NCBI GenBank assembly: GCA_965220775.1
Contig: OZ244845.1
Location: forward strand, 2,728,001 to 2,792,000
Source: G963664835 sp965220775
GTDB taxonomy: Bacteria > Chloroflexota > UBA6077 > FW602-bin22 > JBCLEL01
Length of the DNA stretch: 64,000 bases
Direction: 5' to 3'
Below are positions 17,088 through 25,277 of this stretch, one piece after another (positions within the stretch are counted from its first letter, which is position 1; every line of letters starts with the position of its first letter). The notes beneath the pieces were generated by a model. That model did no database searches. It was not told the DNA's origin and saw nothing but the letters and a program-made list of their open reading frames with translations. Both the position numbers and the translations under genes were made by a program.

Positions 17088-18581
17088 ATGACCGAATCCG
17101 CAGTCTCCGGACAAGTCTTACTGCCCGATCTGCCGGGCGCCGCCCCGGTCGACGAGGCGGTGCTCTTCGCCTTCGATGAGTGGGCATTTCCTTTTCAAAA
17201 CCATGCCCAGACACATCTTATCCCCGGCGTGAATCCGTCATATGTCCTTCGTCCCGGTCCGGAAGGTTCGCACGATGAGAACCTGATCTACTATGGCACA
17301 ACTATACGGATCGGCGGGACTTTCCACATGTGGTATTGCGGTAGCTGGGGGCCTCTAAACCTGCATCCAAACTTTCCGCCGGCAGGTTGCAGTCTCTGCT
17401 ATGCCACTAGCGCTGACGGCGTACATTGGGAGAAGCCCGATCTCGGCCTGGTCGAGTTCAATGGCTCGAAGCACAATAATATCGTGGACTTCCCCATCGA
17501 AGGCTTCTGGGCCGCGCAGGGGATTGTGTACGAGCCGGACGAGCCGGACCCAAATCGCCGGTTCAAGATGGCCTACGAGGTGATTCGACCCGGCACCCAA
17601 CGGTCTCGCAGGATGCCGCTCTTTCATGTTGCCTTCAGTCCGGACGGCCTGCGCTGGACTACATCAACCAAGAACCCGGTGGGGCCTTTCTTAGAGATGA
17701 CCGGCATCACCAAACGCAACGGGTTCTATTACGTCAATGGGCAGGCCGATCTTACGGGTCACCATCCGGGCGTAGCGCGGCGGCTGGCTACATTTGTTTC
17801 GGCCGATTTCGAGACCTGGTCGCCATTTGGCGCGAATGGTCTCGACCGGAGTCAGAACCTCATTGGTCCCTCGCTCGAAGCCGACGCGCATCAGTACGAG
17901 GAGGTTCATCTCGGCGCTGCCCTTTGGAACCGGGGAAACGTGATCCTGGGCATCTACGGCCAGTGGCACGGTCACCCCACCGGCGACCGCCGGATGGTGA
18001 CTATAGACCTCGGCCTGGCCATCTCCCACGACGCTATCCATTTCCAGGAGCCAATCCCTGGCTTCCGGTTTATCCCTACCCGCGAGCAGCTGGAGAGCCC
18101 TTGGGGTGTCGGGCCGGCGCTAATGCAGGGTCAGGGGATGGAGAATTTGGGGGACCAGACACTTTATTGGTATTCACTCTGGCGGGGGCCCAGCGGCAGC
18201 GGCGTGCGAATGGTGTCCTGGGAGCGCGATCGGCTGGGAATGCTCAAGCCATTCGAGCCGCGCGAGGCGCGGGTGATCTCCTGCCCTATTCAGGTCACAA
18301 CCGGCGAGGCGAACGTGTACGTCAACGCCAGCGGACTAAACGAGTATAGCCGGCTGCGAGTCGGCCTGATGGATGAAGGGTTTCGCATGATCCCCGGATA
18401 CAGCGGTACGGATGCCGCCGTCGTCAGCGAAGATGGTCTTCGCAGCCCAATAAGATGGAAGGTCGATCGCTCATTGCGCCCATCACTGGGCAGGGTTCGG
18501 CTGGACGTCCAGTTTGAAGGCATCCGGCCGGAGGATTGCCGTCTCCACGCAATCTACGTTGGCGAATCCATTGCGAAGTAA
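17088..18581 (+). CDS. Five-bladed beta-propeller protein, GH32/GH43-like (hypothetical)
   Basis: 497 aa. Repeated propeller-like segments with Asp and Trp pairs (YATSADGVHWEKPDLGLVEFNG, VAFSPDGLRWTTSTK, FVSADFETWSPFG) resemble the GH32/GH43/DUF furanosidase superfamily; the C-terminal ~90 residues look like a beta-sandwich. I cannot assign a family or catalytic triad with confidence. No signal peptide. The stop codon TAA at 18579 lies inside the end of a MITE-like element, so the natural C-terminus was probably different: joining the sequences across the element continues the frame to a TGA at 19038, overlapping the next gene. Confidence 0.72.
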   Translation: MTESAVSGQVLLPDLPGAAPVDEAVLFAFDEWAFPFQNHAQTHLIPGVNPSYVLRPGPEGSHDENLIYYGTTIRIGGTFHMWYCGSWGPLNLHPNFPPAGCSLCYATSADGVHWEKPDLGLVEFNGSKHNNIVDFPIEGFWAAQGIVYEPDEPDPNRRFKMAYEVIRPGTQRSRRMPLFHVAFSPDGLRWTTSTKNPVGPFLEMTGITKRNGFYYVNGQADLTGHHPGVARRLATFVSADFETWSPFGANGLDRSQNLIGPSLEADAHQYEEVHLGAALWNRGNVILGIYGQWHGHPTGDRRMVTIDLGLAISHDAIHFQEPIPGFRFIPTREQLESPWGVGPALMQGQGMENLGDQTLYWYSLWRGPSGSGVRMVSWERDRLGMLKPFEPREARVISCPIQVTTGEANVYVNASGLNEYSRLRVGLMDEGFRMIPGYSGTDAAVVSEDGLRSPIRWKVDRSLRPSLGRVRLDVQFEGIRPEDCRLHAIYVGESIAK

Positions 18582-18993
18582 GTGTTGAGATTTAGGGGTA
18601 CCTTCTCCCAATAGGGGTCCGCCTAGGCGGATCGTACCGATCAGAGCTTGCCGCAGTCGAGGACTTCTGATCCGCGGAAGCAAGGAACGGGTTGCAAGGG
18701 CGATCCGCCTCAGGCGGATGACAGGGGATGTGGGGGTGTCCCCCACGACAAGATTCCCCCTTCTCTTGGCCCGGAGAAGGGGGATGAGATTGAGCAGTAC
18801 TTGGATTTCACGCGTCGGCGGGCCGGAAATCACTCCTTGACCGCTGAATGTGGTCAGGAACGACGACCAGACCATTCGAGTTCGTGCGCTTGGAAGATAG
18901 CGAAAGACCCAAGTATGAACTGCTAGGGCGTTGTCAACACTTCTACACACATTGCGGGCCCACAAGCAGCCAACCCAACTCTGAACAGTTGCT
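18578..18993. repeat. MITE-like element, copy A
   Basis: About 416 bp beginning GTAAGTGTTGAGATTTAGGGG and ending CTCTGAACAGTTGCT, with imperfect inverted ends. Direct repeats TTGCGAA flank it (18571-18577 and 18994-19000), consistent with target duplication. Interior blocks such as GGGTTGCAAGGGCGA and GGGGATGTGGGGGTGTCCCC are shared with copies at 38089 and 42026. No gene inside. Confidence 0.75.
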
Positions 18994-19014
18994 TTGCGAA
19001 CAGGAGATTGATGG

Positions 19015-21231
19015 GTGAGCAAGATTCGGGACTACAATGACTGGCTTGCCTACAGCATCGAGCCTCGCCAACTGAGGACGGCGCTTCGCCCGGCGATGTG
19101 GGGAAACGGCCAACTCGAACTGTTGGCCGAACTCGATCGCCCTTGCGTCAGCGAAGTGGTGTGTTTCGATTTCAAGGAAGAGGGCCTTTGGTATTCTCCT
19201 GCCTCCGGAGGGGTCGGCGGAGAGGAGCATCAGGTGCCGGCAATCTACGCAGCCGACACCGGCAAGAAGTATCTCCTCCATTCAGCCGCTTCATCGGCCG
19301 CCAGGAAAGTGACTGTAACGTTCCGTCCAGACCGGCAAATCTGGCGCTACGACTTTGACGACCTGGTCGTAGATCTTTCGCTGATACTGCCGCGCTTGAA
19401 TCCTGGCTATATGTTCAAGCTACAGATTGCCCCCAAAAGAGGCAACCACTCCCAGAAGTGGCTGATCTACCACGAGTTGCGCGGGTTTCACGGTAGCTTG
19501 TTGCGAGCTACTGAGGCGGAATACGATCTCACCGGCGGCTCAGTGTGGTGCAAGAGCCCCGAGAGAGGGCACGGCGAAGCCATCGGCGCGACGGTCGATG
19601 CTGAAGGGGTTAACCTGGGCTGGGACGGACAGTTTGCGTGTGACATGATGGCGACACTTGCTGTGGAAAGGGCGAGCGGTAATCAACCTACTCAGGTCTA
19701 TCTGGCGCGGGCCTTTGGCGCCGCGATACAGGATGCCAGAGACAGCCTGGCAAAACTGCTGGATTCGCCCGAGAAGTTGGAGAGTGATTCAGAGGAGTGG
19801 TGGAATCACTATCTCAACGAAGTGCCGCGCTTAGAAACACAGGATGAGCCCTTTTCCAAGAACTTTCTCTGGTCATGGGCCAACTTCCGGATGAGTCGAA
19901 TTGACGTCCCGCGCGGCAGAGTGCCGGCGGGCCTGTTTTACTCCAACAACACTCATATCAGCGTTGACTGCTGGCTGGCGGCCGGCGGCGACCACGCAGA
20001 AGCGGAGGTGATACAGGTATTGCACGATCCAAAGCCGGCTCACGACCATATGCTGTTTATGTTCCGCGAGACGCGCAAACAAGGCATTCTGAGTCCCGGC
20101 TTTTGGGCTGGCAAGGAATTGCCTGGGGGACGCATACACGTTCTTGGACATCTTTGCGCGCTAGTCCACAAGTACGTATCAACGACCGGTGACTTCGACC
20201 TCCTGGCCGAGGATATTGGCGACGGCTTGACGGTTCTAGAGCGATTGGAGGATGCGTTGGAAGCGCAACTGCCCTATCGCGATGAAAACACCGGCCTGTT
20301 CTGGACTGACGACGATGTAACGGCGTCGATGGGGACGGGTGGCCTGGGCACAGCCGGAGAAACGATCAATCGCTACCGGGGTCACGCGGACGTCTTCTGC
20401 AATCACCACAATGCGGCGATGTTCGGCACGTTCATTGTGTTTGCCGATCTGGAAGAATTAGCAGGAAACGAAGAGAAAAGTTCGAGATATCGCCAGTTCG
20501 CTGAGGCCCAACGCCAGGCGATCCAAGAGCGCCTTTGGAGCGAGGAGCATGGGTTCTTCTGCGATCTGCGCAGGGACGGATCGTTCACAGACTATCGGGG
20601 CATCGGCGGTTTCTGGACCGGGCTATTTGCCAACCACATCTATCGACCTGGCGGCCTGGCGACAAACGAACAGGCTGAGAGATTGGCTGTCTGGTGCAAT
20701 CACCCGGATTTCGTCAGCGACTTCGGAACGGTCTCTTTGGCGCGTAGTCATTCGCATTTCGACCCTGCCGATTACAAGGGCTTCAGCGGCGCTTTTGACA
20801 TGCACTGGTGTAACCAGATCACCGCCGGCTTGTACGCGCACGGACAGCACGAGGAGGCACACCGCCAACTGTTCAAGCTATTCCGCCGGCTGGGAGAAAA
20901 CGCCGGCCTGGGTCCGCGCTACCGAGGCGAGGCTTACCACGCAGACACCGGCGAGATACTTCCTTGGCGCTTTATGAATTATCCGTGCATTCTGTCGGCG
21001 CTCACTTCAGTGATAGAAGGTGTATTCGGTCTCCGCTGGACCAAGGATGCCTTGACGGCGTATGTCAAATCTCCCTGGCAGTGGGCCAAGCTCCGCAATT
21101 TGCGATTCAGGGAATCACTGCTGGATCTGGAATTAATGTCAGATGGGAGCCTAGCTGCCAGCATCAATGGTAAAGAGGTGGCAAGGAGCCCGGATGGCGA
21201 GTTGGAACTTTCCTGGGAATTGTTTGCCTAA
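19015..21231 (+). CDS. Six-hairpin glycosidase superfamily protein
   Basis: 738-aa cytosolic protein. An N-terminal beta-sandwich domain (to about residue 270) is followed by an (alpha/alpha)6-barrel-like domain with repeated helical pairs; conserved-looking acidic motifs include FYSNNTHISVDCWLAAGG, DENTGLFWTDDDVTAS and GFSGAFDMHWCNQITAGLY, as in GH63/GH78-like clans. The exact family is not clear to me. Start is GTG 19015 with CAGGAG 7 bases upstream. Short copies of its N-terminal coding sequence occur at 14118 and 21275. It likely acts with the neighbouring GH51-like and propeller proteins on an oligosaccharide. Confidence 0.75.
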   Translation: MSKIRDYNDWLAYSIEPRQLRTALRPAMWGNGQLELLAELDRPCVSEVVCFDFKEEGLWYSPASGGVGGEEHQVPAIYAADTGKKYLLHSAASSAARKVTVTFRPDRQIWRYDFDDLVVDLSLILPRLNPGYMFKLQIAPKRGNHSQKWLIYHELRGFHGSLLRATEAEYDLTGGSVWCKSPERGHGEAIGATVDAEGVNLGWDGQFACDMMATLAVERASGNQPTQVYLARAFGAAIQDARDSLAKLLDSPEKLESDSEEWWNHYLNEVPRLETQDEPFSKNFLWSWANFRMSRIDVPRGRVPAGLFYSNNTHISVDCWLAAGGDHAEAEVIQVLHDPKPAHDHMLFMFRETRKQGILSPGFWAGKELPGGRIHVLGHLCALVHKYVSTTGDFDLLAEDIGDGLTVLERLEDALEAQLPYRDENTGLFWTDDDVTASMGTGGLGTAGETINRYRGHADVFCNHHNAAMFGTFIVFADLEELAGNEEKSSRYRQFAEAQRQAIQERLWSEEHGFFCDLRRDGSFTDYRGIGGFWTGLFANHIYRPGGLATNEQAERLAVWCNHPDFVSDFGTVSLARSHSHFDPADYKGFSGAFDMHWCNQITAGLYAHGQHEEAHRQLFKLFRRLGENAGLGPRYRGEAYHADTGEILPWRFMNYPCILSALTSVIEGVFGLRWTKDALTAYVKSPWQWAKLRNLRFRESLLDLELMSDGSLAASINGKEVARSPDGELELSWELFA

Positions 21232-21274
21232 CCTTCTGCTTCATTAGTCGGAAACTCGATGAAGGTTGTGATGC

Positions 21275-21325
21275 TGGCTTGCCTACAACATCGAGCCTCG
21301 CCAACTGAGGACGGCGCTGTGCCCA
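21275..21325 (+). repeat. Short duplicated fragment of the 19015 gene
   Basis: TGGCTTGCCTACAACATCGA and the following bases repeat the DNA encoding WLAYSIEPRQLRTAL of the gene at 19015 with few changes. It stands alone, 44 bp after that gene ends, near the right edge of the island. The sequence from 21326 to 21480 is GC-rich and I see nothing in it. Confidence 0.6.
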
Positions 21326-21480
21326 GGCGGTGCAGCACTTGCGCGGAAGAGAGCCGCTGATGCCGGTCAAGCCAACGCCGGTTGGCCGGGACGGAGCGGA
21401 GTCGGGCGCGGCGGTCGAATGGGCTGACATTGCCGGCCGGCACCATTTAAGGCGAGCGCTGGAGGTCGCCGCGGCAGGAT

Positions 21481-21522
21481 CTCATAAGCCCTTGGCCGTG
21501 GGTTCGACTCCCACCCCTGCCA
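21481..21522 (+). pseudogene. 3' half of the split tRNA-Met gene
   Basis: From the anticodon loop CTCATAA through the variable loop, T-arm (one change in the T-loop) and acceptor CCCTGCC plus A, this matches 11167-11208. The bases just before it, GCAGGAT, also resemble the tRNA (GCAGGGGA), so the homology may start a few bases earlier. Together with 13886-13922 it would make one complete tRNA. Confidence 0.85.
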
Positions 21523-21783
21523 CCCTTTTCTCTACCCTTAGTTGGAGTGCCAATAGCATATTCACGTTCAACCGCAATTCGTGCAGCACGGGCTTTGACA
21601 CTAACCACCTCAGACCGCCATCACCGTACATCCGGAGAACACGTTAACGCCCGCGATCGTCATCTGATGCCCTGACAGCCCCTGAAAGATCTCTCAAGAC
21701 CCACCCACGTCCAATTAGGCGTAGGCGGTGGATTTAGCCCCTTTTTGAGCACTTAACAATGATACGCCTGAAGTGCTATATTT

Positions 21784-21972
21784 ATGCACGTAATGGAAAC
21801 GAATACACGGCGTAGTCTGGAGCGAGAAGGATGGTACCAGGCGCGGCACGGTGCCAACCATGACATCTACTGGCATCCTGACATCATTGCTCAGATCCGG
21901 CTGCCCCGACACCGCACGGTTTCCCCTGGGGTTGCCCGCCAGATTGCCAAGATCGCCGGTTGGGAGAAATAG
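21784..21972 (+). CDS. hicA: HicA toxin, copy 2
   Basis: 62 aa from the ATG at 21784 (59 from 21793). HicA core LEREGWYQARHGANHDIYWHP keeps the catalytic histidine lost in copy 1, followed by LPRHRTVSPGVARQIAKIAGW. It ends one base before hicB, where copy 1 overlaps. Upstream sequence (21622 on) is shared with copy 1. Predicted to be the functional ribonuclease of the two. Confidence 0.87.
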   Translation: MHVMETNTRRSLEREGWYQARHGANHDIYWHPDIIAQIRLPRHRTVSPGVARQIAKIAGWEK

Positions 21973-21973
21973 C

Positions 21974-22363
21974 ATGAGATATCCTGCATTGATTGATGGT
22001 AAAGACGGTGCGTACGGAGTTGTCTTTCCGGACCTGCCGGGATGCTTGGCGATGGGCTACACCATCGATGACGCTCTGTTGGATGCCGAGAAGGCAATCC
22101 GGCAGTGGATGGATGCTGCCGAAGAGCGCGGCATACCCATACCCGATCCCAGCTTACTCGAAGACGTTGAGGTTCCTGAATATAGTGCGTTAACCTCGGT
22201 CCTCCTGGTACGTACACCTCGCGATCGGCCGAGCGTGCGTGTCAACCTGGTGCTCGACGCGGACATCGCGCATACAATCACCTCCGAGGCCAAGCGGCGC
22301 GGTATGACCCGAAAGGCGTATGTCGAACATCTGGTACGCCTAGCCGCGCAAGTCGGTGCCTAA
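21974..22363 (+). CDS. hicB: HicB antitoxin, copy 2
   Basis: 129 aa, almost identical to copy 1 (12502). Same partial RNase H fold (GVVFPDLPGCLAMGYTIDDA) and C-terminal ribbon-helix-helix (MTRKAYVEHLVRLAAQVGA). Differences are a handful of substitutions such as DIAHTITSEAKRR for DIGDTIKSEAERR, which may or may not allow cross-neutralisation of the two HicA proteins. Ends 15 bp before mutM copy 2. Confidence 0.93.
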   Translation: MRYPALIDGKDGAYGVVFPDLPGCLAMGYTIDDALLDAEKAIRQWMDAAEERGIPIPDPSLLEDVEVPEYSALTSVLLVRTPRDRPSVRVNLVLDADIAHTITSEAKRRGMTRKAYVEHLVRLAAQVGA

Positions 22364-22378
22364 TAGGACTGGAGCATC

Positions 22379-23236
22379 ATGCCTGAACTTCCCGAAGTCG
22401 AAACGATGCGCCGGCATATCGAACACTCCCTGGCCGGCAAGGTGTTGCGAAACCTCGAGATCCGGCTGGAACGGGTCGTGCTCTGGCCTTCGGGACTGGG
22501 ACCCGGCGAACTCGAGGGAGCCACTTTCCGATCGGCTCGCCGGCGGGCCAAGTGGCTGTTGCTCGAATTCGACAACGGGCTTAGCCTGGCCGTTCACTTC
22601 GGCCTGACCGGCCAGCTCTTCCACGACGGGCCGCAAGGCAAAGCCATGTTGGGGCATCCGGTGCCGGCGCTTGACGTGCCGCGACCGCACAAGAGCACCC
22701 ACGCGATTTTCCACTTCGACGACGACTCGACTCTCTACTACACCGATATTCGCCAGTTTGGACGCATTCACGTCGTCCCCTCCGGCGAGGTCGCGGATTT
22801 CCTAGGCCGGCGCAAGCTCGGAGTGGAGCCGCTGACCGATGATTTCCAACCCACTATTCTCGAAACCGTGGCCGGCAGAAGGCCCAAAACCAAGCTGAAG
22901 GCGCTACTGCTCGACCAGCGGGTAGTCGCCGGCATCGGAAACATCTACGCCGACGAGAGCCTCCATCGGTCCGGGTTGCACCCGGCGCAGCAGTTGGCGG
23001 AGGTCACCGACGAGTCATTTTGCCGGCTGCGACTCGCTATCATCGAAGTGTTGCGAGACGCTGTAGAAAACGGTGTCGCCGAGGTTGTCAACGGCAAAGC
23101 CAAACCCAATGCAAGGTTGCCGAAGGTGCATGGTCGCCAGGGCGAGGCATGCCCACGCTGCGGCACAGCCATCCTCAAAGCGACCCAGGACGGAAGGGGC
23201 ACGTACTGGTGCCCCGAATGCCAGTCGAAAGACTGA
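22379..23236 (+). CDS. mutM: Formamidopyrimidine-DNA glycosylase, copy 2
   Basis: 285 aa, near-identical to the gene at 12907, with the catalytic MPELPEVE start, the RRRAKWLLLEF lysine, the H2TH segment GIGNIYADESL and the complete zinc finger (CPRCGTAIL, GRGTYWCPECQ). Both copies look functional. Similarity between the two loci stops a few bases after the stop codon (shared ACTTTGGCGC), marking the right edge of the duplication. Confidence 0.96.
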   Translation: MPELPEVETMRRHIEHSLAGKVLRNLEIRLERVVLWPSGLGPGELEGATFRSARRRAKWLLLEFDNGLSLAVHFGLTGQLFHDGPQGKAMLGHPVPALDVPRPHKSTHAIFHFDDDSTLYYTDIRQFGRIHVVPSGEVADFLGRRKLGVEPLTDDFQPTILETVAGRRPKTKLKALLLDQRVVAGIGNIYADESLHRSGLHPAQQLAEVTDESFCRLRLAIIEVLRDAVENGVAEVVNGKAKPNARLPKVHGRQGEACPRCGTAILKATQDGRGTYWCPECQSKD

Positions 23237-23259
23237 CTTTGGCGCAAACAAATAAGCAG

Positions 23260-23358
23260 GCGTTGAAATATGTACGCAGCTCAGCGCTTCTATCAGTAGA
23301 GGAGAAGGCTATTATCCTGGGTGGCAACGCTGCCAGAATGTTCAACATAGCTGGCTAA
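23260..23358 (+). pseudogene. C-terminal relic of an amidohydrolase
   Basis: The frame reads LKYVRSSALLSVEEKAIILG then GNAARMFNIAG and a stop, matching the last 30 residues of the amidohydrolases at 28405 and 29485 (YIRHSEILSDEEKSLIMGGNAARMFNLTG). Nothing of the rest of the gene is present; it abuts the end of mutM copy 2. Confidence 0.75.
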
Positions 23359-23414
23359 GAATCTCGTAGGGGTGGTCCCCATTGAAAGTGCCTAGGATGG
23401 CGACCTGGACCCTC

Positions 23415-24875
23415 TCAGGAACGCTCGACCCAGATCGGCGACGACCAGCACCCTTGTCCGTTCTTCTGGAAGGCTCGAACGTAGTAGTAGTCCCGTTCCT
23501 TCTCTGCGACCGCATCTTCCCACTCCAGCTTTGTGCGGAACTGTGCCTCCGGCACCGCACGACCGAGTATCGCCGTTCCCGCGTAGTGGCCATAGGGTAT
23601 GGCGTGCCTGCTCTCCCTCGCCAGTTCGCCTATCGTCGCTTCGATCACCGCCTGCCCGTCGAGCCGCACGATCATTCTGGTGTCCGGGCCTCCCTCGATG
23701 TCCAGGTCCACGTGCTGATACTGGCCCCCTCCTGGCCGCGGACTCCCCGTCTTCGACGTGATCTCCAACGTTTGGGGGTTGCGGATCGCGGCCCGATGAA
23801 TGCCAGCCGGCTTGAAGCAGGGGCCGATGTCGGCTATTCGTCCGCCAGTCACCTCAATCAGGATGTTCCACTCTCGCTCCAAGGGAAACGAGTGATAGCC
23901 CCACTCGAATCCGACCTTGAAGCGCTTCACCCCTTCGGCCGAATTCAGGCCGAAGCCGGCCCACTGCTGCACCGCCCGGCCATTCTTGACCACTTCCACC
24001 ACGTCGAGGCAATCCCAGCCGTCTACTTCGACCTTGAGCCGACGGGGCTCCTGACCGCCGGCGCTGACCACTTCGCCCATCGCCGCCTCGTTCAGCCCGA
24101 AATCGAGCCGGATGCGGTCCCCCGTCACGGCGTAGACCCGGCGCTTCCAGAACGAGTCCCACAGCGCCTCGCGGGTCAGCTCGTCAGCGTACACCCCAAC
24201 CAGACCCCTGCCGTGGGTGCCCGGAAAGCTCTCGTGGCCATCGCTGGAACCGATAAACCCGATGACGTGCCCTAGCTCCAGGGCCCGCTGCAGAGTACCC
24301 TCCGGGCAACGAGGCCCCATCGGGTTGCCGGAGAAATGGTAGCGGGTCTCGTCGGTCTCGGACGAGCCGTGGCCCGAATAGATTTCGACCACCGGCGCTT
24401 TCGAGTTGTCGAAGCCCTCCCAGTCGTACCCACGATGATGCGGCGGATAGGCGGTATGGTGGGGGAACACCATGCATTCCACGCCGTCCAACTTGGCGTA
24501 CAGCTCGGCCAGCGAATCGGCGTATCGTATCGGCTCGTCGTCGCGTAGATAGTAGACGTTGTGATCGCCCCAACGTTGGGAGCTCCACTCGTAAGCCAGG
24601 AACGTGACAAACTGACCGGGTTCGTAGTAGTCTCGGACGAGCCTCTGCACCTCCGTCCACCTGTCGCGCTCGGCCGGCACAGCCTCTCGCCAGCCGGCCA
24701 TACGCTCTTGCACCCAGGTGAATCCTTCGTGGCGAGGCGCATCGTGCCACTGGGCGTGGTCAGCCAGGGCGCAGAAATCGAGGTGGGCCCTGCCTACGGC
24801 AAAGGCATCGGCCGGCTCACCGCGACCATCGCTCAAGCCGGTGTGGGTGTGTATCTCGCCAAAATAGAGCGCCAA
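23415..24875 (-). CDS. PHP-like metal-dependent hydrolase, DUF3604 family
   Basis: 486 aa. The N-terminal metal motif is LYFGEIHTHTGLSDGRGEP with a following CALADHAQW; later metal-binding-type blocks are CMVFPHHTAY and FIGSSDGHESFPGTHGRGL, then the DUF3604 signature LTREALWDSFWKRRVYAVTGDRI. The C-terminal ~200 residues form a beta-rich domain. Expected to be a phosphoesterase-like or other hydrolase; substrate unknown. Minus strand, downstream of the solute-binding relic and next to sugar genes, so a role in the same catabolic region is plausible but unproven. Confidence 0.82.
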   Translation of the reverse strand: MALYFGEIHTHTGLSDGRGEPADAFAVGRAHLDFCALADHAQWHDAPRHEGFTWVQERMAGWREAVPAERDRWTEVQRLVRDYYEPGQFVTFLAYEWSSQRWGDHNVYYLRDDEPIRYADSLAELYAKLDGVECMVFPHHTAYPPHHRGYDWEGFDNSKAPVVEIYSGHGSSETDETRYHFSGNPMGPRCPEGTLQRALELGHVIGFIGSSDGHESFPGTHGRGLVGVYADELTREALWDSFWKRRVYAVTGDRIRLDFGLNEAAMGEVVSAGGQEPRRLKVEVDGWDCLDVVEVVKNGRAVQQWAGFGLNSAEGVKRFKVGFEWGYHSFPLEREWNILIEVTGGRIADIGPCFKPAGIHRAAIRNPQTLEITSKTGSPRPGGGQYQHVDLDIEGGPDTRMIVRLDGQAVIEATIGELARESRHAIPYGHYAGTAILGRAVPEAQFRTKLEWEDAVAEKERDYYYVRAFQKNGQGCWSSPIWVERS

Positions 24876-24918
24876 ATTATGACCTCCGAACAGACTACCG
24901 ATTCACAAAGAGATTGAG

Positions 24919-24964
24919 CCTAGCTATCCGGCGGCCGAAACCGGCGTCCTGCCGGATAGCTAGG
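24919..24964 (-). terminator. Long perfect hairpin between SBP relic and DUF3604 gene
   Basis: CCTAGCTATCCGGC (24919-24932) pairs perfectly with GCCGGATAGCTAGG (24951-24964): a 14-bp stem with an 18-nt loop, directly after the stop of the minus-strand transporter relic. There is no T-run, so its action as a terminator is inferred; it may instead be an mRNA-stabilising hairpin of the lost operon. Confidence 0.5.
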
Positions 24965-24983
24965 CGTCGGCTGACTGTTGAGT

Positions 24984-25250
24984 TTACATCGTCTTGGCCA
25001 ACTCCGCGTCGATCTTTTCCTTTGCGAGGGTGAAGGCATCTTTCACGGACGCCTCCTCTATTATCGAGGCCTGAAATACCTCCGTCAGTGTGTTTTGAAC
25101 GAATTGTGGCGATCGTCCATACGTACGCAGATACAGTTGGGTATTCTCAGCGTTCTGCGGCACGGTCGACATCCCTTTGATGCGGGAAAGAGTGATGAGC
25201 GCTACGGTCTTCGCCGATCCCTCCGGCTGAACCCCTATGGTCGTGGTAAG
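24984..25250 (-). pseudogene. C-terminal relic of an extracellular sugar-binding protein
   Basis: The minus-strand frame reads SAKTVALITLSRIKGMSTVP, then QNAENTQLYLRTYGRSPQ and KDAFTLAKEKIDAELAKTM, typical for the end of ABC solute-binding proteins of the carbohydrate family. Upstream of about 25250 the frame runs antisense through the epimerase gene and loses any similarity, so only some 85 codons are left. It pairs logically with the permease relic at 14180 as debris of a sugar uptake operon. Confidence 0.7.
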
Positions 25251-25277
25251 ATCTCGCAACTGGGGGTGTAGGTGCCT

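Noticed and set aside
13923..21480. Integrase-driven genomic island with its own recombinase
   Set aside because: No tyrosine or serine recombinase frame is visible inside, so I claim only the split tRNA and direct repeat, not the mechanism.
23382..24275. A 297-aa plus-strand frame opposite the DUF3604 gene
   Set aside because: Antisense shadow; no motifs, and the minus-strand product has clear metal-binding motifs.
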